From: CBFHMJ01 sp965656875
GTDB taxonomy: Bacteria; Pseudomonadota; Gammaproteobacteria; Enterobacterales; Alteromonadaceae
Reading direction: 5' to 3'
Length of the DNA stretch: 64,000 nt
Assembly: GCA_965656875.1 (NCBI GenBank)
Contig: CBFHMJ010000021.1
Coordinates: forward strand, 17,210-81,209
In this document: positions 1 through 8,092 of the stretch, one piece after another
How the letters are laid out: each line of letters begins with the position of its first letter
Position numbering within the stretch: the stretch's first letter is position 1
Program-made: the position numbers and the translations under genes
Notes under the pieces: generated by a model
What the model saw: the letters and a program-made list of their open reading frames with translations, nothing else
Told to the model about the DNA's origin: nothing
The model's database searches: none

Positions 1-602
1 TCAACGGCGTAAACATGGAAATCATCAGACCAGGCATCAGGCTGTTTTAACATCCGGCCGCTGGTCCATTCATTGTCTGGCCAGGGTTGACCATAGTGGA
101 TTGTACCGAATGCCACCATGTCGGCCTGACCTGTCGCTTCCATGATGTCGATTTCACCACTCATGGGCCAGCCTTGATCAGGGTCGGTTGGTAGCATCCA
201 GAAAGCTGGCCAGGTGCCTGTGCCGTCAGGAAGTTTAATGCGGGCTTCATATCGACCATATTTCCACTGCCCGCCATTGGGCATGTTCATCGTGCGAAGC
301 CGCGCAGACGTATAGCTTTTGGCCTGAACACGTTCCTTTTTGGCTGTAATGGTTAAAATGCCGTTAGCTACGGTGGCATTTTCTGCTTTGTAATACTGAA
401 GTTCGTTATTACCCCAGCCACAAATACCATAGCTACAACCGTCGCCGATCATCGGTTCCCATTTTGTTGTATCCAAAGCCGTGCCATCAAATTCATCTGC
501 CCAGACAGGGACTGGATTTTGACAGGTTTCAGCCAGTGCTAATGTTGAAAAAACCGCTGTGGAGAGCAGTAAACCGGTGTTGATGTATTTATTGTTTTTC
601 AT
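1..602 (-). CDS. GH16 family endo-beta-glucanase (5' part, runs off the window)
   Basis: Only the first 200 codons are present; the gene continues past the left edge. The start is ATG at 602, preceded on the minus strand by an AGGAG ribosome site. A signal peptide (basic start, hydrophobic run, cleavage near residue 24, LALA) points to export. The GH16 signature GEIDIMEATG lies at about 149-158, with the E-x-D-x-x-E catalytic residues at E150, D152 and E155. Flanking aromatic and Gly-rich stretches (WADEFDG near 35, WKYGRYEARIKLP near 113) are typical of laminarinase-like GH16 enzymes, which hydrolyse beta-1,3 or mixed-linkage glucans. The exact substrate cannot be told from this part. A LacI-type palindrome lies just upstream, so sugar-dependent control is likely. 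Confidence 0.9.
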   Translation of the reverse strand, partial: MKNNKYINTGLLLSTAVFSTLALAETCQNPVPVWADEFDGTALDTTKWEPMIGDGCSYGICGWGNNELQYYKAENATVANGILTITAKKERVQAKSYTSARLRTMNMPNGGQWKYGRYEARIKLPDGTGTWPAFWMLPTDPDQGWPMSGEIDIMEATGQADMVAFGTIHYGQPWPDNEWTSGRMLKQPDAWSDDFHVYAV

Positions 603-622
603 ACCGTGCTCCTGATTTTATT

Positions 623-642
623 GGATGTAAGCGTTTACATCC
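623..642. promoter_or_regulatory. LacI-family type operator upstream of the GH16 gene
   Basis: A 20-bp near-perfect palindrome is centred on TGTAAGCGTTTACA (626-639); only the pair next to the central CG is unmatched. Central-CG palindromes of this form are the usual sites of LacI/GalR regulators. It lies about 20 bp upstream of the GH16 start codon, between any promoter and the ribosome site, fitting repression by roadblock. The regulator gene is not in the window. Confidence 0.6.
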
Positions 643-720
643 TGGCGCGATTTGTACATAAATTCAACATACCGTAGGTACATACTTTCACAAAAGTAAG
701 GGAGGAGATAGGAGGTTTTA

Positions 721-764
721 CTGGAAACAGTCATCAATGGCGTTGCGTAGATCGCTGTTTCCAG
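721..764. terminator. Stem-loop downstream of the M14 peptidase gene
   Basis: A perfect 10-bp inverted repeat, CTGGAAACAG (721-730) and CTGTTTCCAG (755-764), lies 7 bp past the stop of the minus-strand peptidase gene. The loop is 24 nt and no T-run follows, so it could be a weak terminator or an mRNA 3' structure. Confidence 0.4.
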
Positions 765-770
765 TTCAGT

Positions 771-1691
771 TTATGCGTGGTGATCCAGAATATACTGTAA
801 TCCACCATTAATGACTGCGACCTGGGCGATTATGCAGTTTTCATCATCAACTTTTGGGCTGTCCGGATACACTTCCGTAGTCGTTCGATAGATTGCGTTA
901 GTGAAGCCTCCGCAAAGTCCCAGTTTTTCCTTCGCGTAGTTGATCACACCGTGTTGTTGTAACGGTTCACCAATCAAACAGCCGTTTTCATCGGCGGGCG
1001 CAATATGTGTCACCTTTTCCACCGACTCAATAATCGCTTTCTGGAAAGCCGGTTGTGGGTTTTCGGTATCGCCTACGCCATAAAACCCGTCCGGGATATT
1101 CCAGTTGGTATGTTCGACAGCATCACGCGCCGCCAGCGCAGGACGAAACTCTGAGTTGTCGGTATCGGTGGTTTCGTGCAGATCAAAATGCGCCAGTATG
1201 TCCACATTTAACCCTTTGACTGCGGCCATCACTTGAGCGGATTCTTCAGCCGGTGAGTCTGTATAAAATGAACGATTTGGATCAACCGCATTTGGATTCC
1301 AGCGATTAATGGTTTCGTAACCCCAGGGGCTGATGCAGGGCGTGATGATGATATTGAAGTGTTCGCTCCAACGTTCCGCTTCGGTGGCGGCAAAGCGAAT
1401 TGCGCCTTGAACACCACTGGTTTCATACCCGTGAACACCACCAGTAACCAGAATCGTTGGTTTACTGGCATCAGGATTCTTCGTGCGGATCATAAACAGG
1501 GGATAACGGGCTTCATCATAGGAAAGCGAACCATACTGATGAACATCTAGTCGTTCTTTTAACGCATCAATCTTATTGATGACTTCATCCTGATAAGAGC
1601 GTTTTATGGTCTGGCGAGCAAACCAGGCTTTTCTTTCGTCGTCACCCCATTTTTTCCCTGGCGTGCCAACTGGATACGGTTTTTCTGTCAT
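771..1691 (-). CDS. M14 family zinc carboxypeptidase
   Basis: This 306-residue protein has the M14 metallopeptidase layout. HGYE at 87-90 supplies zinc ligands H87 and E90. DPNRSF at 137-142 matches the substrate-binding Asn-Arg pair. FDLHET at 169-174 supplies the third zinc ligand, H172. A Glu in the TTTEVYPD segment near the C-terminus is a candidate general base. No signal peptide is visible, so a cytoplasmic role in removing C-terminal residues from peptides, or in murein peptide recycling, is plausible; the specific substrate is unknown. The gene is transcribed towards the GH16 gene, with a stem-loop after its stop. It has no clear partner. Confidence 0.8.
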   Translation of the reverse strand: MTEKPYPVGTPGKKWGDDERKAWFARQTIKRSYQDEVINKIDALKERLDVHQYGSLSYDEARYPLFMIRTKNPDASKPTILVTGGVHGYETSGVQGAIRFAATEAERWSEHFNIIITPCISPWGYETINRWNPNAVDPNRSFYTDSPAEESAQVMAAVKGLNVDILAHFDLHETTDTDNSEFRPALAARDAVEHTNWNIPDGFYGVGDTENPQPAFQKAIIESVEKVTHIAPADENGCLIGEPLQQHGVINYAKEKLGLCGGFTNAIYRTTTEVYPDSPKVDDENCIIAQVAVINGGLQYILDHHA

Positions 1692-1808
1692 AGCAATTTT
1701 TTGTGGTCGTTAGTCGTGGCGGCAAGCATAATCTGGCGGCTCTGTGTTTGTAAATGTGATTTAGCGCAAGGAGCGGGCTATCGCCCGAATTTGAAGAACG
1801 GCTTACGT

Positions 1809-2290
1809 GGACACCCATGCTAAAACGATGGGTGTCCTGATAAGAAAAGTCGCGATGACAGTGCGGTTTGGTGAGGTTGAATCTGGCAGATAGCATCTAG
1901 TTTTGATGGAGTAGTTAACATGGACACCCATGCTAAATCGATGGGTGTCCTGATAAGAAAAGTCGCGATGGCAGTGCTGTTTGGCGAGGTTAAATCTGCA
2001 TGGTAGCGCCTGAATTTGATGGTGTAGCTTACGTGGACACCCATGTTAAAGCGATGGGTGTCCAGCTAAGAAAAATCGCGATGACGGTGCGGTTTGCGGT
2101 TGTTAAATCTGCCTGTTCGCGCCTGAATTTGATGGTGTAGCTTACGTGGACACCCCTTGTTAGAACGATGGGTGTCCAGCTAAGAAAAGTCGTGATGACA
2201 GTGCGGTTTGGTGAGGTTGAATCTGGCCGGTAGAGCCCAGATTTGATGGCACCGTTAACGTGGACACCCATGTTAAAACGATGGGTGTCC
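1809..2290 (+). repeat. Five-copy tandem hairpin array, 113-bp period
   Basis: Five hairpins with arms GGACACCCAT and ATGGGTGTCC and a 9-nt loop lie at 1809-1837, 1922-1950, 2035-2063, 2148-2177 and 2262-2290. Start-to-start distances are 113, 113, 113 and 114 bp. The intervening ~84 bp are also conserved (tail TGATAAG or AGCTAAG, then GTCGCGATGACAGTGCGG-like sequence), so these are full tandem units. The fourth copy is imperfect. The array begins 27 bp beyond the stop of the minus-strand gene at 2318. No open reading frame here is credible. Confidence 0.95.
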
Positions 2291-2317
2291 TGATAAGGGC
2301 ACGAGGATTTGTCAATT

Positions 2318-2653
2318 TTAGTGTGTTGAATCCAGCGTTACGTATGATAATTCACAATTCGAACTGCCCTCAATAATTCGAAGTTTGACTTTCTTTCCTG
2401 CCATATACGCAGCCAGCAACGTTGAGTAAATTTCCTGAGCATTTTTTGAGTTTGTATTCAGCGTGAAATAAACATTTTTAACTGGCGTACAGTTAGCAAG
2501 TTTTTCATCTTGTGGTGTGCCGATATAAACAGGTCCATTAGCAGTTGTATAAAGTAACGATATCGTAGATATACAACCCGTATTATTACAGGTATTTGCA
2601 GCTACTATTTGTGTACTAAAAAGTAATCCTGCGATTAATGTAAATATTCTCAC
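2318..2653 (-). CDS. Small secreted protein of unknown function
   Basis: This 111-residue protein has a clear signal peptide (MRIFTLIAGLLFSTQIVAA, cleavage near 19). The mature part holds four cysteines (NTCNNTGC, NCTP and SNCEL), which could form two disulfides in the periplasm or outside the cell. The segment VYIGTPQDEKLANC and the ending CELSYVTLD look like a conserved small-protein family, but I do not recognise a function. The start has a TTCCTCC complement (GGAGGAA) just upstream on the minus strand, a strong ribosome site. The gene stands alone between the 113-bp hairpin array, immediately 3', and a single hairpin copy further upstream. Confidence 0.65.
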   Translation of the reverse strand: MRIFTLIAGLLFSTQIVAANTCNNTGCISTISLLYTTANGPVYIGTPQDEKLANCTPVKNVYFTLNTNSKNAQEIYSTLLAAYMAGKKVKLRIIEGSSNCELSYVTLDSTH

Positions 2654-2999
2654 TTTTTCCTCCTAAGCGAAAAATTTCCGTTTGTTATATGAATCCCTGA
2701 TAAGTCCAGGCATGTATTCGAATTAATCTGAAACGTTAAACGAATGTTATCTATTAATTTTTGCAGGTTAGCAGATGTATCATCTTTACGACAAGGGACT
2801 ATTTGAACTGTAAATCGGGAAGATATTTATACTCTTTATTTACAAATAAGAGCTAATGTGGACATCCATTCTAAATCGATGGGTGTCCTGATAAGAGAAG
2901 TCGTGACGATGGTGCTTGTTGGCTAAGTTTGTTGTCCTCACAAAACCTTCACAGCAATACATTTAAACTGCCAGGATTTCGAAGAAGTTTGAGGTGTTT
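2654..2999. other. Divergent intergenic region with one hairpin copy
   Basis: This AT-rich spacer lies between a minus-strand secreted-protein gene and the plus-strand S41 gene, so it must carry both promoters. I see no clear -35/-10 pair. A single copy of the hairpin family lies at 2860-2888, with one arm slightly changed (GGACATCCAT) and the usual TGATAAG tail. Confidence 0.6.
2860..2888 (+). repeat. Single copy of the GGACACCCAT hairpin element
   Basis: Arms GGACATCCAT and ATGGGTGTCC enclose a 9-nt loop and are followed by TGATAAGAGAAGTCGTGACG, as in the 113-bp arrays. Unlike the arrays, it lies in a divergent promoter region and not 3' of a gene. Confidence 0.9.
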
Positions 3000-4379
3000 A
3001 TGTTGTACAGGCTGGTGTGTTTAATCCTTTTTTTGTGCTTGATATCAGGGTGTCAGAATGCGCATCTGGATATTTTTCCTGAACTTGAAAATCAGGAACT
3101 GATGAAACAAACATTATCCGTTGAACAGATGTCGAGGGACATTGATGCGTTGGTAGCGGGTGTCGTGGCACGACATCCAGACTTGCCGGGTTATGCAAGT
3201 TTAGATGCAATTAACCGATTGTCCCAGGCGTTAAAACAAAGCCTCAAGAAACCACTAACCCGAGTTGAATTTTATCGGGTAGTCGGTCAACTTAATCATG
3301 CTTTTGGGGATGGGCACTCTTTTCTATTGTGGCCTTATCAAGAATTTAATGTATTGAAAGAAACAGGCCATGTGCCTTTTCCCTTTGACGTGAAATTTAC
3401 CAGTGAAGGGTTGCTGGTATTGCATCGAGACTACCAATATAACGCGCATCGACTGCGAGCCGGCACCCCCATCAAATCTGTAAATGGTGTGCCAGTTAAG
3501 TCTTTGCTGGCAAATTTGCAGCAATATGTGGGCGGTGAAACCGCATTATTACGTCATTACATTGTTGCTCGACGTTTTCCTGTAATGTTGTGGTCAACAT
3601 ACGGGTGGATTGACAATTTTAGTATTGAATTCGAGCGACAAATAGTAACGGTAACGAGTAATCAACAATGGCACTCAAGTGACAAAGGGAATCCAGAACA
3701 TTATTGGGAACGGTTAAACAGCACCACGGGTTACTTATATGTAAGTCATTTTGATGTGCCGCCAGATGAGTTTGAAACATTCGTGGATTCGACATTTGAA
3801 GAACTCAAACAGCAGAATATTGATAATCTGATTATCGATATACGTGATAATCCCGGTGGTAATACGGATACCGTTGCGTATTTAGCGAGTTATCTGGCCG
3901 ATGAGCCATTCAGGTTAATCTCTTCTCTGCAAGAGAAATTAAATCAGGATAACCGGGGGTGGTTTGGATACAAAGGCAAAGTGGGTGAAATTAAGTCGAC
4001 GGAATGGACGGATTGGGAAATGCCGACCAGCTCCCCTAATCGGTTTACGGGCAAGCGCTACGTACTCGTTGGGCCTGTCTCCTACTCGGCTGCAATCGTG
4101 TTTGCGACCACGATGCAAGATAACAAATTCGCTACATTGGTCGGTGAGCCGACAGGTGGCTATGCGAATCAGTCTGCGCAGGGCAATTTATTCAACCTTC
4201 CACACTCTCAATTGCGAGCTTATGTGACGACCAGGCTCCTGGTTCGGCCCAATGGTAATACCAGGCGAACTCAGGTCGTGCCCGATTATACGGTGAAAAC
4301 AACGGCAAACAGCGTGACTAACGAGCAGGACATGGCTATCGAAAAAGCGTTAAGATTAATTGATGAAAGCCCACAATAA
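3000..4379 (+). CDS. S41 family peptidase, lipoprotein
   Basis: I start at ATG 3000, which has GAGGTG directly upstream; a GTG two codons earlier is in frame but falls in that ribosome site. The protein has a lipoprotein signal with lipobox LISGC (Cys18). It then carries an S41 (tail-specific protease-like) core: a PDZ-like segment around 150-175 (GTPIKSVNGVPVKSL), the strand DNLIIDIRDNPGGNTD near 280, and GPVSYSAAIVF near 360, where the second Ser is the likely nucleophile. It probably cleaves or binds exposed C-termini of envelope proteins. The response-regulator gene begins about 20 bp downstream, so an envelope-stress link is possible but inferred. Confidence 0.8.
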   Translation: MLYRLVCLILFLCLISGCQNAHLDIFPELENQELMKQTLSVEQMSRDIDALVAGVVARHPDLPGYASLDAINRLSQALKQSLKKPLTRVEFYRVVGQLNHAFGDGHSFLLWPYQEFNVLKETGHVPFPFDVKFTSEGLLVLHRDYQYNAHRLRAGTPIKSVNGVPVKSLLANLQQYVGGETALLRHYIVARRFPVMLWSTYGWIDNFSIEFERQIVTVTSNQQWHSSDKGNPEHYWERLNSTTGYLYVSHFDVPPDEFETFVDSTFEELKQQNIDNLIIDIRDNPGGNTDTVAYLASYLADEPFRLISSLQEKLNQDNRGWFGYKGKVGEIKSTEWTDWEMPTSSPNRFTGKRYVLVGPVSYSAAIVFATTMQDNKFATLVGEPTGGYANQSAQGNLFNLPHSQLRAYVTTRLLVRPNGNTRRTQVVPDYTVKTTANSVTNEQDMAIEKALRLIDESPQ

Positions 4380-4398
4380 GGTATCTCAGGAGTCTGTT

Positions 4399-5082
4399 AT
4401 GTCGGCAAGAATACTGTCTGTTTTGCTTGTAGAAGATAATCGAGAGATTGCAGGGCAGATTATTGATTATCTTGAAGAAAAAGGTTTTACGATGGACTAT
4501 GCGGCGACGGGAAAAGCTGCATTACAGTTGATGGAACACAGCTCATTTGATCTGGTCATTCTTGATCTAATGTTGCCAGATACTGATGGGTATGGGTTGT
4601 GTGAAACATTAAAGCAGAAAGCAGATAATCATTTACCGGTTTTGATGCTAACGGCACGGGACAGCCTGAATGATAAGCTGCATGGCTTTGAAGTTGGTGC
4701 AGATGATTACTTAACTAAACCTTTTGCGCTTGAAGAGGTTTACATGCGTTGCCTGGCCCTTAGTCGGCGGGCTCAACTCCATCAAAAGAAATCCATCACG
4801 CTTGGCGAATTAACGATAGATTCGGGTCAAAAGGTTGTCTTTAGACAAGGCCAGCAACTATCGCTATCGAAAACGGACTTCGCTGTTTTACAAGCGTTGG
4901 TATCAGCGTATCCAAATGCGGTTAGCAAACGAGAACTCAATCAAAAAGTGTGGGGCAATGATATGCCAGAGACTGATGCCCTGCGCAGCCATATTTATAC
5001 GCTACGCAATACGGTCGACAAGCCTTTTGAACGTGACATGATTAAAACGGTACATGGTATCGGGTTTAAGTTGGTTACTTAG
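4399..5082 (+). CDS. OmpR/PhoB-family response regulator
   Basis: The start at ATG 4399 follows CAGGAG and removes a 13-residue overlap with the upstream gene. The receiver domain has acidic residues E12 and D13, phosphoacceptor D56 in VILDLMLPD, and the TKPF lysine near 105. A PhoB-type winged helix follows from about 130 to 227, ending HGIGFKLVT as expected for a full-length regulator. It binds DNA after phosphorylation, most likely by the histidine kinase encoded next. The stop codon TAG is completed by the first two bases of a MITE inserted right after it, which now separates the gene from the kinase. Confidence 0.92.
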   Translation: MSARILSVLLVEDNREIAGQIIDYLEEKGFTMDYAATGKAALQLMEHSSFDLVILDLMLPDTDGYGLCETLKQKADNHLPVLMLTARDSLNDKLHGFEVGADDYLTKPFALEEVYMRCLALSRRAQLHQKKSITLGELTIDSGQKVVFRQGQQLSLSKTDFAVLQALVSAYPNAVSKRELNQKVWGNDMPETDALRSHIYTLRNTVDKPFERDMIKTVHGIGFKLVT

Positions 5083-5273
5083 AGCGCGTTGACCTTTTTG
5101 GGTGAAATTTTGTTCTAATCCAATGATTAAACGGTGCTATAGACAGCGCTTGTCGCACGTTTCTGTTACGTTTCAGCCTGCTTATGTAGAAAAGCTACAC
5201 GACGCAACAATAAGCCTGGTATAAACACGCGACAAATTGCTGAAAAATCCACCTGAAAAGGTTAACACGCTCC
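5081..5273. mobile_element. MITE copy 1 (about 193 bp) between response regulator and kinase
   Basis: The terminal inverted repeats begin AGAGCGCGTTGACC (5081) and end GGTTAACACGCTCC (5273); 19 of 24 terminal bases match as inverted repeats. The internal part (AGCGCTTGTCGCACGTTTCT and TATGTAGAAAAGCTACACGACGC) is shared with the longer copy at 19663-19947. No coding capacity and no clear target-site duplication are seen. It supplies the AG of the upstream TAG stop. Confidence 0.85.
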
Positions 5274-5290
5274 AGGAATGCAATACGCTC

Positions 5291-6544
5291 ATGCAAGCAC
5301 ATTTTAATGCCTCGTCCCGATCTATTAACGCTGAACTGAGTCAGCTGTTAGTCACAGTCGTACTCGCAATATCCTTGTTTTACAGCATGTTGCTGTTAGC
5401 TTATTCATGGATGGTTGAGGACAATATTTTCAATCGTCAGGTCTACGACGAAGCAACTTATATTCAGGAAGTTTACCAGGCGACTGGCGATCTCATTGAT
5501 CCCCGTCCTTCCTACATGACATTACACGAAGACTGGCGGGGATTGCCGCAACAATTTAAGGAAGAACAGCGGAGTAAGCCCGATAAAATTGAATTCCAAC
5601 ACCCGGATGGTCGAACGGTTCATATCCAGTTGTTCACGCTTGGCAATACTGTTTACGTATTAGCTGCCGATGTAGAAGGCTATGAGGTCAGCAGGGAATT
5701 TCTGCCGGGCGTGTTGTGGCTATTGGCGTTATTAAGTGTGTTTCTTTGTGTTGTCGTTGCAGTGATCGCACTGCGTAAAGCGAGAAAAATAACCTATCCA
5801 TTGAATCAACTCGCCAACCAGGTGGCTAGTGAGAAGAATGTTGAAGACATTGTTATCTCAGGAGATTACCCAGGGAATGAAATTGGTCAGTTGGCGGAGA
5901 TAATGCAAAATACATTTGAACGGTTGACGCAAACTTTAATAAGAGAAACCCATTTTACCAAAGATGTCAGCCATGAAATCAGAACGCCCGTAGCGATCTC
6001 TCGTAATATTCTGGCCAAACCGATGTTGCAGGTATCGGATGATGAATGGCAAACATTACGTGATGCGAATGTTCGACTGGAACAGACAACAGAAACTTTA
6101 CTTGCGTTGGCTCGTAAGGAATCGACGCTGGTAACCCGAACTAATCTCACTGCATTGTTTGAGCAGTGTTTATTAAATAATCCGGATATTAATTATTCAG
6201 ACAAAGGTCAGAATATTGCGTTTGAAATAGCGTGTGACAAAGATATTTTTCGTGCGGTTAACCGCAATCTCGTGAGTATCTTATTTAACAATGTACTTTC
6301 TAATATTGTGCATTACACCGCGGGTTATTCCGTATCCGTTCTCATTGACGAAACCGAAATCACTTTTACGAACCACTACCAAAAACAGCCGCCAACAGAT
6401 CCATTAAAAAGTGGTGAAAAGGGCGAAAGCAGTCAGGGAATGGGTCATGGACTCAGTTTGATACAACGTATTGCTGATGTTTATAGCTGGCATGTTCAGG
6501 TGGATGTGGCGGACCGAACGTTTCAATTAACGCTGCATATTTAA
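5291..6544 (+). CDS. Sensor histidine kinase
   Basis: The open frame reaches back to 5237, but its first codons lie in the MITE end, so ATG 5291 is the likelier start (417 residues). Transmembrane helices lie at about 19-40 and 139-161, with a periplasmic sensor segment of about 100 residues between them. A linker follows, then the dimerisation/phosphoacceptor box KDVSHEIRTP with H228. An ATP-binding domain has LFNNVLSNIVHYT (N-box-like) and GMGHGLSLIQRIAD (G-box). The enzyme autophosphorylates and should pass phosphate to the neighbouring regulator. The MITE upstream may have altered translational coupling between the two. Confidence 0.9.
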   Translation: MQAHFNASSRSINAELSQLLVTVVLAISLFYSMLLLAYSWMVEDNIFNRQVYDEATYIQEVYQATGDLIDPRPSYMTLHEDWRGLPQQFKEEQRSKPDKIEFQHPDGRTVHIQLFTLGNTVYVLAADVEGYEVSREFLPGVLWLLALLSVFLCVVVAVIALRKARKITYPLNQLANQVASEKNVEDIVISGDYPGNEIGQLAEIMQNTFERLTQTLIRETHFTKDVSHEIRTPVAISRNILAKPMLQVSDDEWQTLRDANVRLEQTTETLLALARKESTLVTRTNLTALFEQCLLNNPDINYSDKGQNIAFEIACDKDIFRAVNRNLVSILFNNVLSNIVHYTAGYSVSVLIDETEITFTNHYQKQPPTDPLKSGEKGESSQGMGHGLSLIQRIADVYSWHVQVDVADRTFQLTLHI

Positions 6545-6632
6545 TATAACGTGGTGTCAGATGGCATCCTTCACAAAACTACGACACGCGATGCTTTAGT
6601 CTCTACTTACTGTTAAATCAAGAGAGACAAAA

Positions 6633-7757
6633 ATGAGCAGATTATTAGTGGCACTTTGCCTGTTTATCAGCAATGTAGTGACCGTGGCAAATGCCGACAC
6701 AGGTAGCAATCCAAAGCGTGTAGCTATGGTGATTTCAGGATATGCAAGTCAAGGTAATCCCGCGCTGAGTTACGATCAGGAAGAACTGGCTCAGAGCTAT
6801 TTAACCCTCGTGGGTAATAATATTATTGTTGATATTGTCAGCCCAAAGGGAGGTGCTGTTTTAGTCAAAGATAACAAAGACCACCTTCCTTATATTCAAT
6901 CATTTAAAAATCATACCCCCGCGTTATCTCAGTTATCAAATACGCTATCGGCTAAACAAGCAATGAATAAATCTTATGACGGACTGTTTATAGTCGGTGG
7001 CGATGGCGCCATGTTCGATCTACCGATACATGCTGATACTCAACGATTTATTCAAACCTTTGTTAAACATGACAAGCCCATTGCAGCGGTATGTCATGGT
7101 CCTGCGGCATTGGTCAACATTAAATCAACTGACGGCCGATATTTTGTTCATGGCAAATTGATGAGTAGCTTCACTGAAGTTGAAGATCGCGCATTTAAGA
7201 AAGAACATATCGAACACTACCCGTTTATCCTGCAAACCGAACTGGAAAAGCGTGGAGCGCGCTTTGTATCTAATCAACCGATGTTGCCCTATGTTGCTCA
7301 GGACAAAAATTTAATCACAGCACAAAATCCGATGTCTGTAGCCAAAGCAACGGATACGCTAATTTTGGCATTAGGTGTCACGCCAGTCGTCCGAGAATTG
7401 TTTAACGATGAAGCGACTTTTGATTTACTGTCGCGCGCTCATACTGAAGGGGCCAGTCTGGTAGATGTTGAAATCGCTAAAAACCCGGATGCCTATGACT
7501 ATAACTATATGGCGTTATATGGTTATTACGCCTTTCAACTGGCAGAGACACCAGCACAAAAGCAGTTACAGTTAAGCATGATGTCAATGTTAAGAGATCA
7601 CGTTGTTTCACTGCATCCGCAGTATCAATTGGCATTAATTGGGGCCTATATTGAGCTGGATATGATGCAACAAGCCCAACAAGCGTATCGCTGGTGGCTG
7701 ACTCACTTCCCTGGTAAGAAAGTACCCGCCAATCTGTTAGAACAACTAAAACAATAA
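6633..7757 (+). CDS. DJ-1/PfpI superfamily protein, exported
   Basis: This 374-residue protein has a signal peptide (cleavage near 21, VANA). A class I glutamine-amidotransferase-like/DJ-1 domain follows, with the nucleophile elbow AVCHGPAAL (C154). The preceding GLFIVGGDGAMFDLP and SKDG-like loops match ThiJ/PfpI and Hsp31-type proteins, which act as glyoxalases, deglycases or chaperones; which of these applies here is unknown. The C-terminal ~130 residues form a helical extension not usual in the family. It follows the kinase gene with an 88-bp gap and a GAGAG ribosome site, and may belong to the same regulatory unit. Confidence 0.75.
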   Translation: MSRLLVALCLFISNVVTVANADTGSNPKRVAMVISGYASQGNPALSYDQEELAQSYLTLVGNNIIVDIVSPKGGAVLVKDNKDHLPYIQSFKNHTPALSQLSNTLSAKQAMNKSYDGLFIVGGDGAMFDLPIHADTQRFIQTFVKHDKPIAAVCHGPAALVNIKSTDGRYFVHGKLMSSFTEVEDRAFKKEHIEHYPFILQTELEKRGARFVSNQPMLPYVAQDKNLITAQNPMSVAKATDTLILALGVTPVVRELFNDEATFDLLSRAHTEGASLVDVEIAKNPDAYDYNYMALYGYYAFQLAETPAQKQLQLSMMSMLRDHVVSLHPQYQLALIGAYIELDMMQQAQQAYRWWLTHFPGKKVPANLLEQLKQ

Positions 7758-7789
7758 CCATCAGCGACTTTTCTTCCTTCTTCTTACAT

Positions 7790-8044
7790 GGACACCCATG
7801 TTTAAACAATGGGTGTCCTGATAAGAAAAATCTCAACGATGGCGCCGTTCGGTGATGTTCAATCTGCTTGTTAGTGCTTGAATTTGATGATGTAGCTATC
7901 GTGGACACCCATGCTAAAACGATGGGTGTCCTGATAAGGAAAGTCGCGATGACAGTGCGATTTGCGGTTGTTCAATCTGCCTGTTAGTGCTTGAATTTAA
8001 CGATGTAGATTACGTGGACACCCATGCTAAAACGATGGGTGTCC
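7790..8044 (+). repeat. Three-copy hairpin array, 113-bp period
   Basis: Hairpins at 7790-7818, 7903-7931 and 8016-8044 are spaced exactly 113 bp apart and carry the same spacer subfamily as the array at 1809-2290. The array fills the gap between two convergent genes and ends 48 bp from the stop of the minus-strand nuclease gene. All tails read TGATAAG on the plus strand. Confidence 0.95.
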
Positions 8045-8092
8045 TGATAAGAATCATCGCTGTTATTTCAATAGCAATAAATTCAATACTTT

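Noticed and set aside
1642..2271. Overlapping small minus-strand reading frames starting MGVHV
   Set aside because: They are made of the 113-bp repeat units and share the hairpin sequence; no ribosome site or conserved product is evident.
5237..5290. Extended N-terminus of the histidine kinase
   Set aside because: The codons from 5237 lie in the MITE terminal repeat, and a better start exists at ATG 5291.
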